Positions 35,037 through 45,720 of a stretch of DNA of 64,000 nucleotides are shown piece by piece. How positions within the stretch are numbered: position 1 is the first letter of the stretch; every line of letters begins with the position of its first letter. The stretch is taken from assembly GCF_963675165.1 (NCBI RefSeq), contig NC_087382.1:3697963-3761962 (forward strand), written 5' to 3'. The stretch comes from Halichondria panicea (Eukaryota; Porifera; Demospongiae; Suberitida; Halichondriidae). Below the pieces are notes generated by a model. It saw nothing but the letters and a program-made list of their open reading frames with translations, was not told the DNA's origin and did no database searches. The translations under genes and the position numbers were made by a program.

Positions 35037-36414
35037 CATACTATGCAGTGCATATAGTGATGTTGTTATCATCATCATGCATGACTTGCACAGCAACTCA
35101 GGAGCAATAAAACTAAACCAGACTGGAGGCATGCTGAAACATTTGAGAATAAGTAGTACTATAGATAATATGCACTGTGGATTAGGATCACAGCAAAGAA
35201 GCCTGGAGTCTCAGAGAAGTATGGCTCCAGGTCCTGCATGGATCCCAGTCAGCTAAAGCAAGCTTTCTACTTTAGTGACCCTGTTCCATTGTTTCTGGAC
35301 CTGGTACAGGATCACTTCAGTTATAAGTAACGTATGTGGAAGTTCTGTTCAAGCTACATTTTGCTCGCTTTTATTAGACAAAGAAGCTTTAACACCGAAA
35401 GCTGCCACTATTAGAAGTACTGACTTGTTATGTGGAGGCTACCCATGTTGTAAACGCAGTGCTAGAGCATCCAGGTAAGCAGACCCAGTCACAAGCTTGT
35501 TCAAGCTTCTTAGCTTTTGCTCGACAAAGAAGCTTTAACATCACAATCTGTCACTATTTAAACCAAGATATTGTTGTGTGAAGGCTATCCATGCTGTAAA
35601 CGCAGTGCTGTGGCATCCAGGTGAGTAGATATACTCGTGACAAACAGACAAACAAACAAACAAACAAACTAGAGCACTAAAGTGCAAACCCTCGGCTGGT
35701 GACATGATTAAAAAGAAACCAGAAATATAATGCAGTGCATATAGTGATGTTGTTATCATGTAGGACTTGCACAGCAACTCAGGAGCAATAAAACTAAACC
35801 AGACTGGAGGCATGCTGAAACATTTGAGAACAGGTAGTGGTACTATAGCACTGTGGATTAGGATCACAGTAAAGAAGCCTGGAGTCTCAGAGAAGTATGG
35901 CTCCAGGTTCTGCATGGAGTAGGATCCCAGCCAGCAGCAGGAGCTACTATCTATGCTATAATTCAAGCTTTTACTTTAGTGACCCTGTTCCATTGTTCCT
36001 GGTATATACAGCTTTCTACTTTAGTGACCCTGTTCCATCGTTCTTGGTACAGGATCACTTCAGTTATAAGTAACGCATGTGCAAGTTCTGTTCAAGCTAC
36101 ATTTTGCTCGCTTTTATTAGACAAAGGAGCTTTAACACCGAAAGCTGCCACTATCAAAAGTACTAACTTGTTGTGTGGAGGCTACTTATGCTGTAAACGC
36201 AGTGCTAGAACATCCAGGTAAGCAGACCTAGTCACAAGCTTATTCAAGCTTCTTAGCTTTTGCTCGACAAAGAAGCTTTAACATAAAAATCTGCCACTAT
36301 TTAAATCAAGATATTGTTCTGTGAAGGCTATCTATGCTGTAAACGCAGCGCTGTGGCATCCAGGTGAGTAGATATACCTGTGACAAACAAACAAACAAAC
36401 AAACAAACAAACAA

Positions 36415-36942
36415 ACAGACCAACATACTACTATACCCGTGGCCGCCCACGCGCGCCTCGGGTAACAAACCAACAGACTACTATACCCGTGGCCGCCCAC
36501 GCGCCTCGGGTAACAAACAAACAGACAAACAGACAGACTACTATAACCCGTGGCCGCCCACGCGCCTCGGGTTAACAAACAAACAGACAAACAGACAGAC
36601 TACTATAACCCGTGGCCGCCCACGCGCCTCGGGTTAACAAACAGACAAACAGACAGACTACTATAACCCGTGGCCGCCCACGCGCCTCGGGTTAACAAAC
36701 AAACAGACAAACAGACAGACTACTATAACCCGTGGCCGCCCACGCGCCTCGGGTTAACAAACAGACAAACAGACAGACTACTATAACCCGTGGCCGCCCA
36801 CGCGCCTCGGGTTAACAAACAAACAGACAAACAGACAGACTACTATAACCCGTGGCCGCCCACGCGCCTCGGGTTAACAAACAAACAAACAGACAAACAG
36901 ACAGACTACTATAACCCGTGGCCGCCCACGCGCCTCGGGTTA
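36415..36942. repeat. GC-rich minisatellite, cluster 2 (9 copies)
   Basis: Nine units with a period of about 60, with the same core as cluster 1 but mostly with AACCCG/CGGGTT ends. It closes the satellite; receptor-type upstream DNA begins right after, at about 36946. Confidence 0.9.
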
Positions 36943-37221
36943 ATTACAATTGTGTTCAATACAAGGGAAGATGTGCATGTCCAGCAACTACACACGATCT
37001 CCACTACCACACATACACACACTAAGCATGCAAGCGTACAGTCTTTGTCTAACCATGCAAGAGCTCATGAAAAGTAACTTCATGCAGCATATGCTCGAGG
37101 CTTACGTTTCGTATAGTAATTGCCGGTGAATTCTTATAAATTGAAAGCCACCAAACCGCAGGGTTGTATTGTATATATAACACGTATTATAGGGATTCAA
37201 CCCATTACAAATTCCCATTAT

Positions 37222-37231
37222 CCATATATGG
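37222..37231. promoter_or_regulatory. CArG box ahead of R3
   Basis: Perfect CCATATATGG, 180 bases before the R3 ATG. A TATTTAAGGC box follows at about 37259. Confidence 0.5.
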
Positions 37232-37410
37232 CAATGCAGTCATATACCCACGACGCTCCTATTTAAGGCTCCTGGTCTAACACAATGCTAATAATAATAG
37301 TAGCTTATAAGAAGTATTTTAGCAATATATAGTTGCATGCACACAAGTCAAGACATTTTAGCAATGGACCAAGTCAAGTTAAGAGAGGTACTGATTCAGC
37401 AATAAGGAAA

Positions 37411-38415
37411 ATGGATGGGCAACTTTACAATTTGTCCAACGGTACAAACTGCAGTTTAAATATCAGTGATTCAGAATATCTGATGATGCAGTACCAAGAT
37501 TTGAGTATAATCATCATAGTGCTATTGGTTCCCACATTGGTATTGCAGCTCTTCTTTATCTGTCGATACAAATCTACATTTCTACACCGTCAATTCCTCT
37601 ACACAACAATTTTTGTGCTACTATATTATATATTCTTCATTGTGTACTTGAGCACTATTGATGTTGGTTGCTTCTTTGCTTTATTTGTGAATAGTTTGGG
37701 ATAGTACTTGTTGTATGTGGAGATAATGCAAATAACAACCATCCATCTTCTCCTATTGTACAAACTCTGCAAGTATATGCAAACAAGAACCATGCAACGA
37801 CTACAGGCACTTTGCTGCAATATTCGTCCACGTCTGTGGCATGAAGTGATGATAGTGTGTATTCAACTCGGCCTCCCATTACCCATACTAATAGTTGAGA
37901 TTGTGATGATATTGAAAACAAATTCGATCTACTTTGTATACACGGTGCAATCCTACATTGAAATACCTCTGCTAGCAGTCAACGCACTATTGGGCCTGAT
38001 ATGCATAGTGTTACTGGTTAGTTGGTGTTATATGCTGTGCAAAAGAAGATTGCTAAAGAATAAAGTGAAATTTGTGTGCACGGAAATGGGCTACATATTG
38101 CTTGTCTTAGTCCTAGATTTAATTGGGAACATATGTTTGTTGCTTTTATTGTTGCCTTCAAGTTATGATTATAATATTGTAACTTCTGTAATGCGAACAT
38201 TTCCTCTCGTCTCTTTTGGTGTATATATTATCATAAGTATACGAAGTCTACAAAAGAAAGTCACTACAAAGGCCCAAGTTCCTGCAACTAATCGCCACAC
38301 CAACCCGCCCTCTACTAGAGTCAGCCTGCCTACAGATACAGCCGAACATGCTCCAAACTTTCTAAGCCCAAGTACGGCAGGACCTTCAGAAGTGACTCCA
38401 CTAATGAACTATTAA
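37411..38415 (+). pseudogene. R3: near-intact seven-helix copy with one stop codon
   Basis: 334 codons in one frame except for a TAG at 37702-37704 (residue 98, before helix 3). The close paralogue R14 has AGG (Arg) there. All seven helices and the tail (…EVTPLMNY) are otherwise undamaged. It could be a recently lost gene, a segregating allele or a base-call error. Confidence 0.85.
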
Positions 38416-39391
38416 ACCCTTATTGTAAAAAGAAGACGCTAATTTGTACATGCACACACAATGAGATGACAGTTTACAATGAAAGTATTATCACAAAACA
38501 ATGAGTACTATAGCTCTAGCCTTATTCAGAAACCATTCTTCATATCTAGATATTGCCTATAGATCGAGGCAATTACTTAAACATGAATAAATATAAGAGA
38601 ATATGTGCATATACTATAATTATGATCTATATAGTATTGATGGCAATTATATCATCAATACTATATATATTAGCTCTATATATACAGCCTAGGAGTACTG
38701 AGCTGGTACATATAACCTGAGTTCTCATTCGAAGATAACTAACTGAACATGAATACAATTACTGTAACAATTGTTCAACATAAGGGGAGGCTGTTATTCT
38801 CTTTAAACAAGCTCAGTCAATAACACAAGCTATCAAGCAAGCTGCTCTATATATATGTAGTTGGAAAAATACAGAAATGGTAGAACTTCAAAAAATACGT
38901 AATAGAAAATGTTGTAGTTTTTTCTGCATGACTTCCTTGATAACTGACCAATCCGAGCGCCTGCCATAGAGCCGCCACTTGCCTCGAGGCAGCAATAATA
39001 TTATTACCAAATTGTCATTATTGATCGCACATTTCAGACAGAAAGTCACGTACTCTCCGCATACATCTGAGCAAGGTAAGGCTTCGTTCGATAAATCGTC
39101 TCTTTTATTATGGACCCTTAGTTACAGCTCAAGGGTTTATAAGTCCTTGGTTACATGCAATGAGCACACGACTAGTTCCCACATTAGCATTAGCATTAGC
39201 ACCTTATGAATAACTATACTCTTATGCACACAATTTCCACTACTCAAGCTCACCCCATAATTATAAGCAAAAAAATCTTTGTCTAACACAGGGCATGTAT
39301 AGTAGCTATACCTTCAGAGTACTTATAGCAATAGAACTAACACTATATATTGTAGAGACCAAGTCTAGTCAAGAATCTGGCTACAAGTGAA
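38416..39391. other. Spacer R3-R4
   Basis: R3 3' region, a hairpin (38629-38666) and unique AT-rich DNA almost identical to the spacer at 60037-61021 in the duplicate block. The short open frame from 38979 is present in both blocks but has no recognisable features and may be chance. Confidence 0.5.
38629..38666. repeat. 14-bp inverted repeat
   Basis: ATATAGTATTGATG at 38629-38642 pairs with CATCAATACTATAT at 38653-38666. Also present in the duplicate block near 60250. Confidence 0.85.
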
Positions 39392-39892
39392 ATGGATGGA
39401 CCAGATTACTATGACGACAACAACACATACTGTCCAAATATCACCACAGAATTTGTGATAAAGCATCTCCTCCCAGCGCTTAGGACTTCTAGTATAATCA
39501 GTATAGTGATATTGGTTCCTACATTGATCTTGCAGCTCTTCTTTATCTAGACCTATACCGGTACAAGTTTACATTTCTACACCGTCAATTCCTCTACACA
39601 ACAGTTGTAACAGTTGTCATACTAATGAATACTGTCTACATTATTTACCCGAGCACGGTTGATGTCGGCTGTCCTTTGTTTTACCTATTTGTGAATACAG
39701 TGAATCGATACTTGCTGTATGTGGAGTCACTGCAAATTATGACTATCCATCTTCTACTCTTGTACAAACTCTGCAAGCACATAGAAACAAGAATCATGCA
39801 ATCTTCTTTTTACAATAGGGGTTATAATTGTTTATTAGTGGAGTCACTTCTGAAGAAGAATCATGCAATTAATAACTACAGACACTTTGTTG
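39392..39892 (+). pseudogene. R4: seven-helix pseudogene, truncated
   Basis: Starts MDGPDYYDDNNTYCPNI. The frame breaks after helix 1 by an insertion (TCTAGACCTATACCGG). Within the loop after helix 3, 54 bases of an inverted receptor 3' end are inserted (39802-39855). The copy ends at a hAT-like terminus at 39893. Helices 4-7 and the tail are gone. Confidence 0.85.
39802..39855 (-). repeat. Inverted receptor 3' end inserted in R4
   Basis: The reverse complement reads CTTCAGAAGTGACTCCACTA followed by the usual stop and 3' UTR start, that is, the end of the C-tail coding sequence in antisense. The same insertion is in R15 (61433-61486). Confidence 0.85.
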
Positions 39893-40255
39893 CAGGGGCG
39901 GATCCAGAAATTTTGAAAAGGGGGGCAGTTTAAAGAAATGTTTACTAGGTCAACAGTTGGCCGATTTAACTTGGATGGGTATAAGAAAAAAATCCCCAGA
40001 AGACCATGCAGCTATACAATGACAAACAATAACATACTTTGTGTACTGATGCATGCATATTTAATAACAATCATGTCAGTTGTATGATCTTCACTATGAA
40101 GTATTGTATTCAATAGCCAAAGGCAATTAATAGAGCACATTACCAGGTGCTCTATTAGAAATACACCACACAGCAACAATAAGCAAATACTGTAACACTT
40201 AACTTAAGTGATGGGGTCTAAATATAGAATAGAACTGGCGTACAGCAGTCAGCAA
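39893..40255. mobile_element. hAT-like element end (partial)
   Basis: Begins CAGGGGCGGATCCAG, a common terminus of animal hAT elements, followed by a GGGGGGCAGTTT tract. I see no matching right end; array-type upstream DNA resumes near 40256. Duplicate copy at 61524. Confidence 0.45.
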
Positions 40256-40583
40256 TTTTTTAATTAGTTATACATACAAAAAATATTTGAGTAAGTGGTT
40301 CTCATGCACGTATAGCAAGTCATGAATACACTCCTACACAATCTCCACTACACATGTGCAGGCTCACCCCATTATAAACAAGGGTTTCTCTAACACAATG
40401 CAGTATAATAGTTATTTGAAGTGCTTTAGCAATAGTTATAATTATACGTAGCTGCATCCACAGGCAGTTTAGCACTGATAGATCAAGACCAATAGAACTA
40501 TATATATAGCTTCATGCATGCAAAGACAAGACAGTTTAGCAATAAACCAAACAAACTACTGACTCAGGAATCTGACAAGGGAA

Positions 40584-41609
40584 ATGGATGGGCTAGTTTA
40601 CAATGAGTCCAACAATACAAACTGCTTGAATTTCAGTGAAAATCAGATAAAAGAGTATCTAGGTCTCAGGATCTTCGGTATAATTGGCATACCGTTGCTA
40701 TTGGTTCCCTCATTGATCTTGCAGCTCTTCTTTATCTACCGGTACAAGTCTACACTTTTACATCGTCAATTTCTCTACACAACAGTTGTTGTCATACTAC
40801 TGAATGTAATCTACATTATATACTCGAGCACTGTTGATGTCGGTTGTCCTTTGTTTCAACGAATTGTGAATAGTGTGAATCGGTATTTGTTCTATGTTGA
40901 GATGATGCAAATGACAACCATCCATCTTCTACTCTTGTACAAACTCTGCAAGCACATGGAAACAAGAACCATGCAACGACTACAGACACTTTGCTGCAAT
41001 ATTCGTCCACGCCTGTGGCATGATGTGATGATAGTGTGTATTCAATTTGGCCTCCCATACCCTTACTAATAGCTGAAGTAGTGCATGGTGATGATAAAAA
41101 CATTTTCAATGTTGGAATTCCTCATCGATGTGGAAATGAACTGCTTTATTAGACCCCTGTGGGTATTCAACATACTACTGGGCCTGATATGCATAGTGTT
41201 GCTGGTGCTCTGGGGCTATAGATTGTGGAAGATTAATTTGTTAAAAAGTAAAGTGAAATTTGTGTGCACTCAAATGGGCCACATACTGTTCATTTTAGTC
41301 GTCTATATAATCTGGAACTTAATATGTTTGTTTTCATTCTTTCCTTATAATGGTATAGTACTTTCTGTTATGCGAACTTTTGCTCCAGTCTCCTTTGGTG
41401 TATATATTGTCATGAGTATACCAAAACTCCCCCAAAAAGTCACTACAGCAAAGGCCGAAGTGTTTGCAACTAATCGCCATACCAACCCGCCCTCTACTAG
41501 AGTCAGCCTGCCTACAGATACAGCCGAACATGCTCCAAACTTTCTAAGCCCAAGCACATCAGAACCTTCAGAAGTGACTCCGCTAGTGAACAATGAAACC
41601 TTATTGTAA
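40584..41609 (+). pseudogene. R5: seven-helix copy with two frameshifts
   Basis: Helices 1-4 open from MDGLVYNESNNTNCLNF. One base is missing near 41058 (CCATACCC against CCATTACCC in related copies) and CATG is added at about 41084-41087. Together these restore the frame, but a stop (TAA, 41067-41069) lies between. Helices 5-7 and the tail (…VNNETLL) are intact. Confidence 0.85.
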
Positions 41610-41910
41610 TCTTGTACAAGCACGTTATATTTGTATACATATACATGCACACACAATGCTAATGAAGTAATTGTCGCAAACCAATGCGTACTATAGCTCT
41701 ACAGCCTTGTTAAAAAACTAGCTGTACAGAAAACCTCTCATATTGTACGTGTTCACTATATTCATGCATGGGAGCACTGCATGCATGATGTTCACACAAT
41801 CCTTCAATGTATACACAGGCTTGCCCCATATATAAGCATACAGTCTTTGTCTAACACAATGCAGGTACTGTAACATCAGAAGTGCTTCAATGTATACACA
41901 GGCTTGCCCC

Positions 41911-41920
41911 ATATATAAGC
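41911..41920 (+). promoter_or_regulatory. TATA-like box ahead of R6
   Basis: ATATATAAGC after GGCTTGCCCC, 185 bases before the R6 start. The element with its flanks is repeated once just upstream (near 41830) and occurs ahead of R17. Confidence 0.45.
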
Positions 41921-42095
41921 ATACAGTCTTTGTCTATAACACAATGCAGGTACTGTAACATCAGAAGTGCATGCTTTAGCAATATAGAACTAGCTACATG
42001 TACCAAAGTCAAGCCTGACAGTTTAGTACTATATCTAGTAGACCAAGTCAAATCAAAAATCGAGGCACTGACTCAAGAATCTGACTACAAAGGAA

Positions 42096-43096
42096 ATGGA
42101 TGGACTAGATTATTATGAGGACAACAACACGAACTGTCTAAATATCAGCGAAAATGTGATAAATCAGTTTCCAGTTCGTAAGATTTCTAGTATAATCAGC
42201 ATACCGTTGCTATTGGTTCCCACATTGATCTTGCAGCTTTTCTTTATCTACCGATACAAGTCTACATTTCTACACCGTCAATTCCTCTACACAACAGTTG
42301 TTGTCCTACTAGTGAATGTAATCAACATCGTATACCCGAGCAGTCTTAATCACTGTCCTTTGTCTTTACTTATTGTGTATAGATTGAATTGGTACTTTTA
42401 CTATGTGGAAATGCTGCAAATAACAACGATCCATCTTCTACTCTTGTACAAGCTCTGTAAGCACATGCAAACTAAAACCACGCAACGACTACAGACACTT
42501 TGCTGCAATATTTGTCCACGCCTGTGGAATGATGTGATGATAGTGTGTACTCAACTTGGTCTCCCATTACCTGTACTAATAGTTGACATTGTGGTGATAT
42601 TGAAAACAAATTCAGACGCCTTTACAATCAGGGAATATAATTATTTTTTTTACCTCTGGTGGCAGTCAATACGCTATTAGGCCTGGTATGCATAGTCTTG
42701 CTGGTGGTCTGGTTTTGTATGTTGGTAAAGAAAAAATTGTTGAAAAGCAGAGCAAAATTTGTGTGCACTCAAATGGGTCACATATTAATCGTCTTAGTCG
42801 TCTTATTAATCGTGAACACAGCTTATTTCTATTCAAATTATGTTAATTTTTCTCTTGCAGTATTTACTGCAGTACGAACAATTGCTCCGGTATCTTTTGG
42901 TGTGTATATTCTCATAAGTCTACCAAATCTCCAAAGGAAAACCACTACAAAGGCCCAAGTGTTTGCAACTAATCGCCACACCAACCCGCCCTCTACTAGA
43001 GTCAGCCTGCCTACAGATACAGCCGAACATGCTCCAAACTTTCTAAGCCCAAGCACAGCAGAACCTTCAGAAGTGACTCTACTAGTTAACGATTAA
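42096..43096 (+). pseudogene. R6: seven-helix copy with one homopolymer frameshift
   Basis: Open from MDGLDYYEDNNTNCLNI through helix 4. The frame changes in the T8 run at 42644-42651 and continues in the next frame through helices 5-7 and a full tail to 43096. A single-base T-run error would make this an intact gene of about 333 residues. Closest relative is R17, which ends before this point. Confidence 0.8.
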
Positions 43097-43245
43097 GCAA
43101 AAAAACTAGATTAGTAGATTCGCATGCACACAATGAGAAAAACACTCTAATGAGTAATTATTACAGAAGTGACTCAGTCTACTATAATTATAATACTATA
43201 ATTATGGTAAATAATTTAACCTTATTGCACTGTCTTTTTAAACAA

Positions 43246-44152
43246 TTAACCCTTTCCCGGCTTTAGCCGTCATATGACGGCAGCGGTAGTGATAATTTTC
43301 AAAAAATCGTTGTGGGCGCTGTGTTGGAGCTATGCGCACGCTGTAGGTACCAGCACATGCGCATTGGGCTGCTCTTTCACGTGGTATCTTTAATATCTTG
43401 CCTCGAGGTACACTTTGTGCAGTACTGTCGAAAGAAAAGTGACCGTTTGATAATGGCTACAAGATCTTTGTAGTACAACCTCAGCGAGGTTCTAGGGCAG
43501 CTAGACAGTGAGAATAACGATGCTTATGGCCTTGTTGAGTAAGAGGACAGTGACTGGGATCATACTAAGAGAGGAAACTACTTTTCAGAGGTCAAGCTAT
43601 AAACATAGAGCCTAAAGAGCCAGAGGAAGAAGCTCCTGAGCATGAACCAAAGTCCTGGACCTTGTAAGTAACTATGGAGTATCATATGTAGTCTGTATAG
43701 CTTCAGTATGGTATGCTTAGTCTAGTTAGTACACAAGTGGACATCATGAGCCACCATTGAACTTGTAAACCTGTGTGTAGGTGAAGAAAACATTTCCCGG
43801 GAAAAGAGCGTCTGCCGATACGACCTCGCAGAGAAGTTTCTGCTGATCCTGATTGAACCATGTCACCGTAAGAACATTGAGAACACTTACTTAGTGTTTT
43901 TAGTTACTTCATGCCTTCATACAATATTCTTTATGTTCATAATTGTAAAATGTGTAAAAAATCGTTAATTAGTGGGGGGTGGTCAGTTGCTAGGTAACGA
44001 TGATGATGTCATGGTACCCCCAGGATCTGGGCTACCTGTAGGAAATAGTTGCAAGTGATTTCAATGCATTGTTCATGAGATATTTATTTTTAAAGAAAAA
44101 TATGTATTTATTCTGTATTTTGTTTTTTTAATTAAAGCCGGGAAAGGGTTAA
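43246..44152. mobile_element. piggyBac-like non-autonomous element
   Basis: Flanked by TTAA on both sides (43246-43249, 44149-44152), the piggyBac target duplication. Terminal inverted repeats of 16 bp, CCCTTTCCCGGCTTTA at 43250 and its complement at the far end. Body about 899 bp. Inside, short scraps resemble an acidic transposase N-terminus (EEAPEHEPKSWTL near 43635) but no transposase frame survives. It is inserted in receptor 3' DNA, at the AACAATTAA that ends other copies. Confidence 0.85.
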
Positions 44153-44724
44153 ACCCTATTGTAAAAAGACGATGTTAATTTGTATGCACACACATTACAA
44201 GACAGTTTGAAAGTACTATCACAAACCAATGAGTACTAGCTCTAGCCTTATTCAGAAACTATATATACTGATACTGCAAATAATAACAATCCACCTTCTA
44301 CTGCTGTATAAACTCTGCAAGCACATAATTACACGCCCTATATAATTATAAGCAATTAGTGTACAATCTTTGTCTAACCAAGAGCTCATAAATAAAGAGA
44401 TGTAACTTCAGTGTATGCTCGAGGCTTACGTTTTGTATAGTAATTGCCAGTGAAACCGCATTTCTTTATATGGAAAGCCACCAAACCGCAGGGCTGTATT
44501 GTGTATAACACGCATATATAGGGATTCAACCCACTTTAGTTTACAAATTCCTATTCTCCATATATGGCAATGCAGTCATAGCCACGATGCTCCTATTTAA
44601 GGCTCTTGGTCTAATACAATCCATGCAGTAGCTACATTAGAAGTATTATAGCAATAGCTGCATACACACAAGTCAAGACAGTTTAGCAATAGACCAAGAC
44701 AAGTTTACTCGAATCAGGAATAAA
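44153..44724. promoter_or_regulatory. Upstream region of R7
   Basis: Receptor 3' UTR remainder, a short helix-3 remnant near 44270-44330, then the shared upstream module with the CArG box (44558) and a TATTTAAGGC box (near 44593). Confidence 0.5.
44558..44567. promoter_or_regulatory. CArG box ahead of R7
   Basis: Perfect CCATATATGG, 158 bases before the R7 ATG. Confidence 0.5.
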
Positions 44725-45720
44725 ATGGATGGACAAGATTACAACGAGGACAACACACTCTGTCAAAATATCAGTGCAAAGCAGTTCCAAGATCTGAGGA
44801 TTGTTAGTATAATCAGCATACTGTTGCTATTGGTTCCCACACTGATCGTGCAGCTTATCTTTATCTATCGATACAAGTCTACATTTCTACACCGTCAATT
44901 CCTCTACACAACAGTTGCTGTGATACTAATATATATAATATTCACTTTGTACCCAAGCACTATTGATGTTGGTTGTCCTCTCTTTTATTTATTAATGACT
45001 AGTTTGGGAGTGTACATAACTGTTGTAGAGATAATGCAAATAACAACCATCCATCTTCTACTCTTGTACAAACTCTGCAAGTACATAGAAACAAGAACCA
45101 CACAGCGACTACAGGCACTTTGCTGCAATATTCGTCCACAACCATGGCATGATGTGATGATAGTGTGTATTCAACTTGGTATACCATTACCCTTACTAAT
45201 AGCTGACATTGTGGTGATATTGAAAACACGTTCAATCGAAGTGTACAAGGTGGAAAACTATATTAAGTACATTGAAAAACCTCTGCTGGCAGTCAACGCA
45301 CTATTGGGCCTGATATGCACAGTGTTACTGATGCTCTGGTGTTGTATGCTGTGGAAAAGAAGATTGTTAAAGAATAAAGTGAAATTTGTGTGCACTCAAA
45401 TGGGCCACATATTACTCGTCTTAGTCGTCTTATTAATTGGGAGCATACTTTTGTTGCCTTCAAATTATAGTTATGGTCTTGCAGTAAGTTCTGTAATGCG
45501 AACATTTATTCCCGTATCTTTTGGTGTGTATATTCTCATGAGCATACCAAGTCTACAAAGAAAAGTCACTACAAAGGCCCAAGTTCCTGCAACTAATCGC
45601 CACACCAACCCGCCCTCTACTAGAGTCAGCCTGCCTACAGATACAGCCGAACATGCTCCAAACTTTCTAAGCCCAAGCACGTCAGGACCTTCAGAAGTGA
45701 CTCCGCTAATAAACAATTAA
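44725..45720 (+). CDS. R7: intact orphan seven-helix membrane protein
   Basis: 331 residues, one exon. Helices at about 26-48, 59-77, 90-118, 143-167, 186-210, 222-245 and 251-275; tail 280-331. One N-terminal glycosylation site (NIS, residue 15). The loop after helix 3 (RTTQRLQALCCNIRP) and helix 4 (MIVCIQLGIPLPLLIA) are the family hallmarks, and KFVCTQMGHIL opens helix 6. The tail has many Ser/Thr, possible kinase or arrestin targets. Extracellular loops vary most between copies (here RSIEVYKVENYIKYIEK between helices 4 and 5), as expected if that face binds varied ligands. Function inferred only. Confidence 0.85.
   Translation: MDGQDYNEDNTLCQNISAKQFQDLRIVSIISILLLLVPTLIVQLIFIYRYKSTFLHRQFLYTTVAVILIYIIFTLYPSTIDVGCPLFYLLMTSLGVYITVVEIMQITTIHLLLLYKLCKYIETRTTQRLQALCCNIRPQPWHDVMIVCIQLGIPLPLLIADIVVILKTRSIEVYKVENYIKYIEKPLLAVNALLGLICTVLLMLWCCMLWKRRLLKNKVKFVCTQMGHILLVLVVLLIGSILLLPSNYSYGLAVSSVMRTFIPVSFGVYILMSIPSLQRKVTTKAQVPATNRHTNPPSTRVSLPTDTAEHAPNFLSPSTSGPSEVTPLINN

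Larger units (their letters stand above)
31508..36945. repeat. Complex satellite array, units of about 540-740 bp
   Basis: Tandem units that begin ACTAGAGCACTAAAGTGCAA (at 31508, 32043, 32617, 33360, 34095, 35669) and end in runs of AAAC/AGAC. The first two units are about 98 percent alike and carry an inner hairpin. Later units are longer because they contain two diverged versions of the same block (AAGAAGCTTTAACA...CATCCAG followed by GTGAGTAG or GTAAGCAG). These blocks look like exons with strong donor sites, but frames are broken in most copies and no protein family is evident. Confidence 0.85.
36946..42500. repeat. Segmental duplication, left block
   Basis: Carries R3, R4, R5 and R6 with spacers. 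The same order with near-identical spacers recurs at about 58570-64000 (R14-R17), offset near 21.6 kb. The left boundary coincides with the end of the satellite. The duplication probably continues past the window's right end. Confidence 0.85.

Noticed and set aside
33720-36221. Frame with CSLLLDKEALTPKAATIK repeated four times in the satellite
   Set aside because: Considered as a gene or repeated exon. Other satellite units break it with stops, starts differ, and no family matches; kept only as a finding.
36415-36942. CRISPR-like regular spacing of a GC-rich repeat
   Set aside because: The spacers are themselves simple AAAC/AGAC repeats and are shared between units, and the genome is eukaryotic. 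It is a minisatellite.
38979-39209. 76-codon frame present in both duplicate blocks
   Set aside because: It is kept because the blocks are recent duplicates, not from evident selection; composition is unremarkable and no domain is seen.
43400-43660. piggyBac transposase gene
   Set aside because: Only short acidic scraps with stops between them; the element is too short for a transposase.
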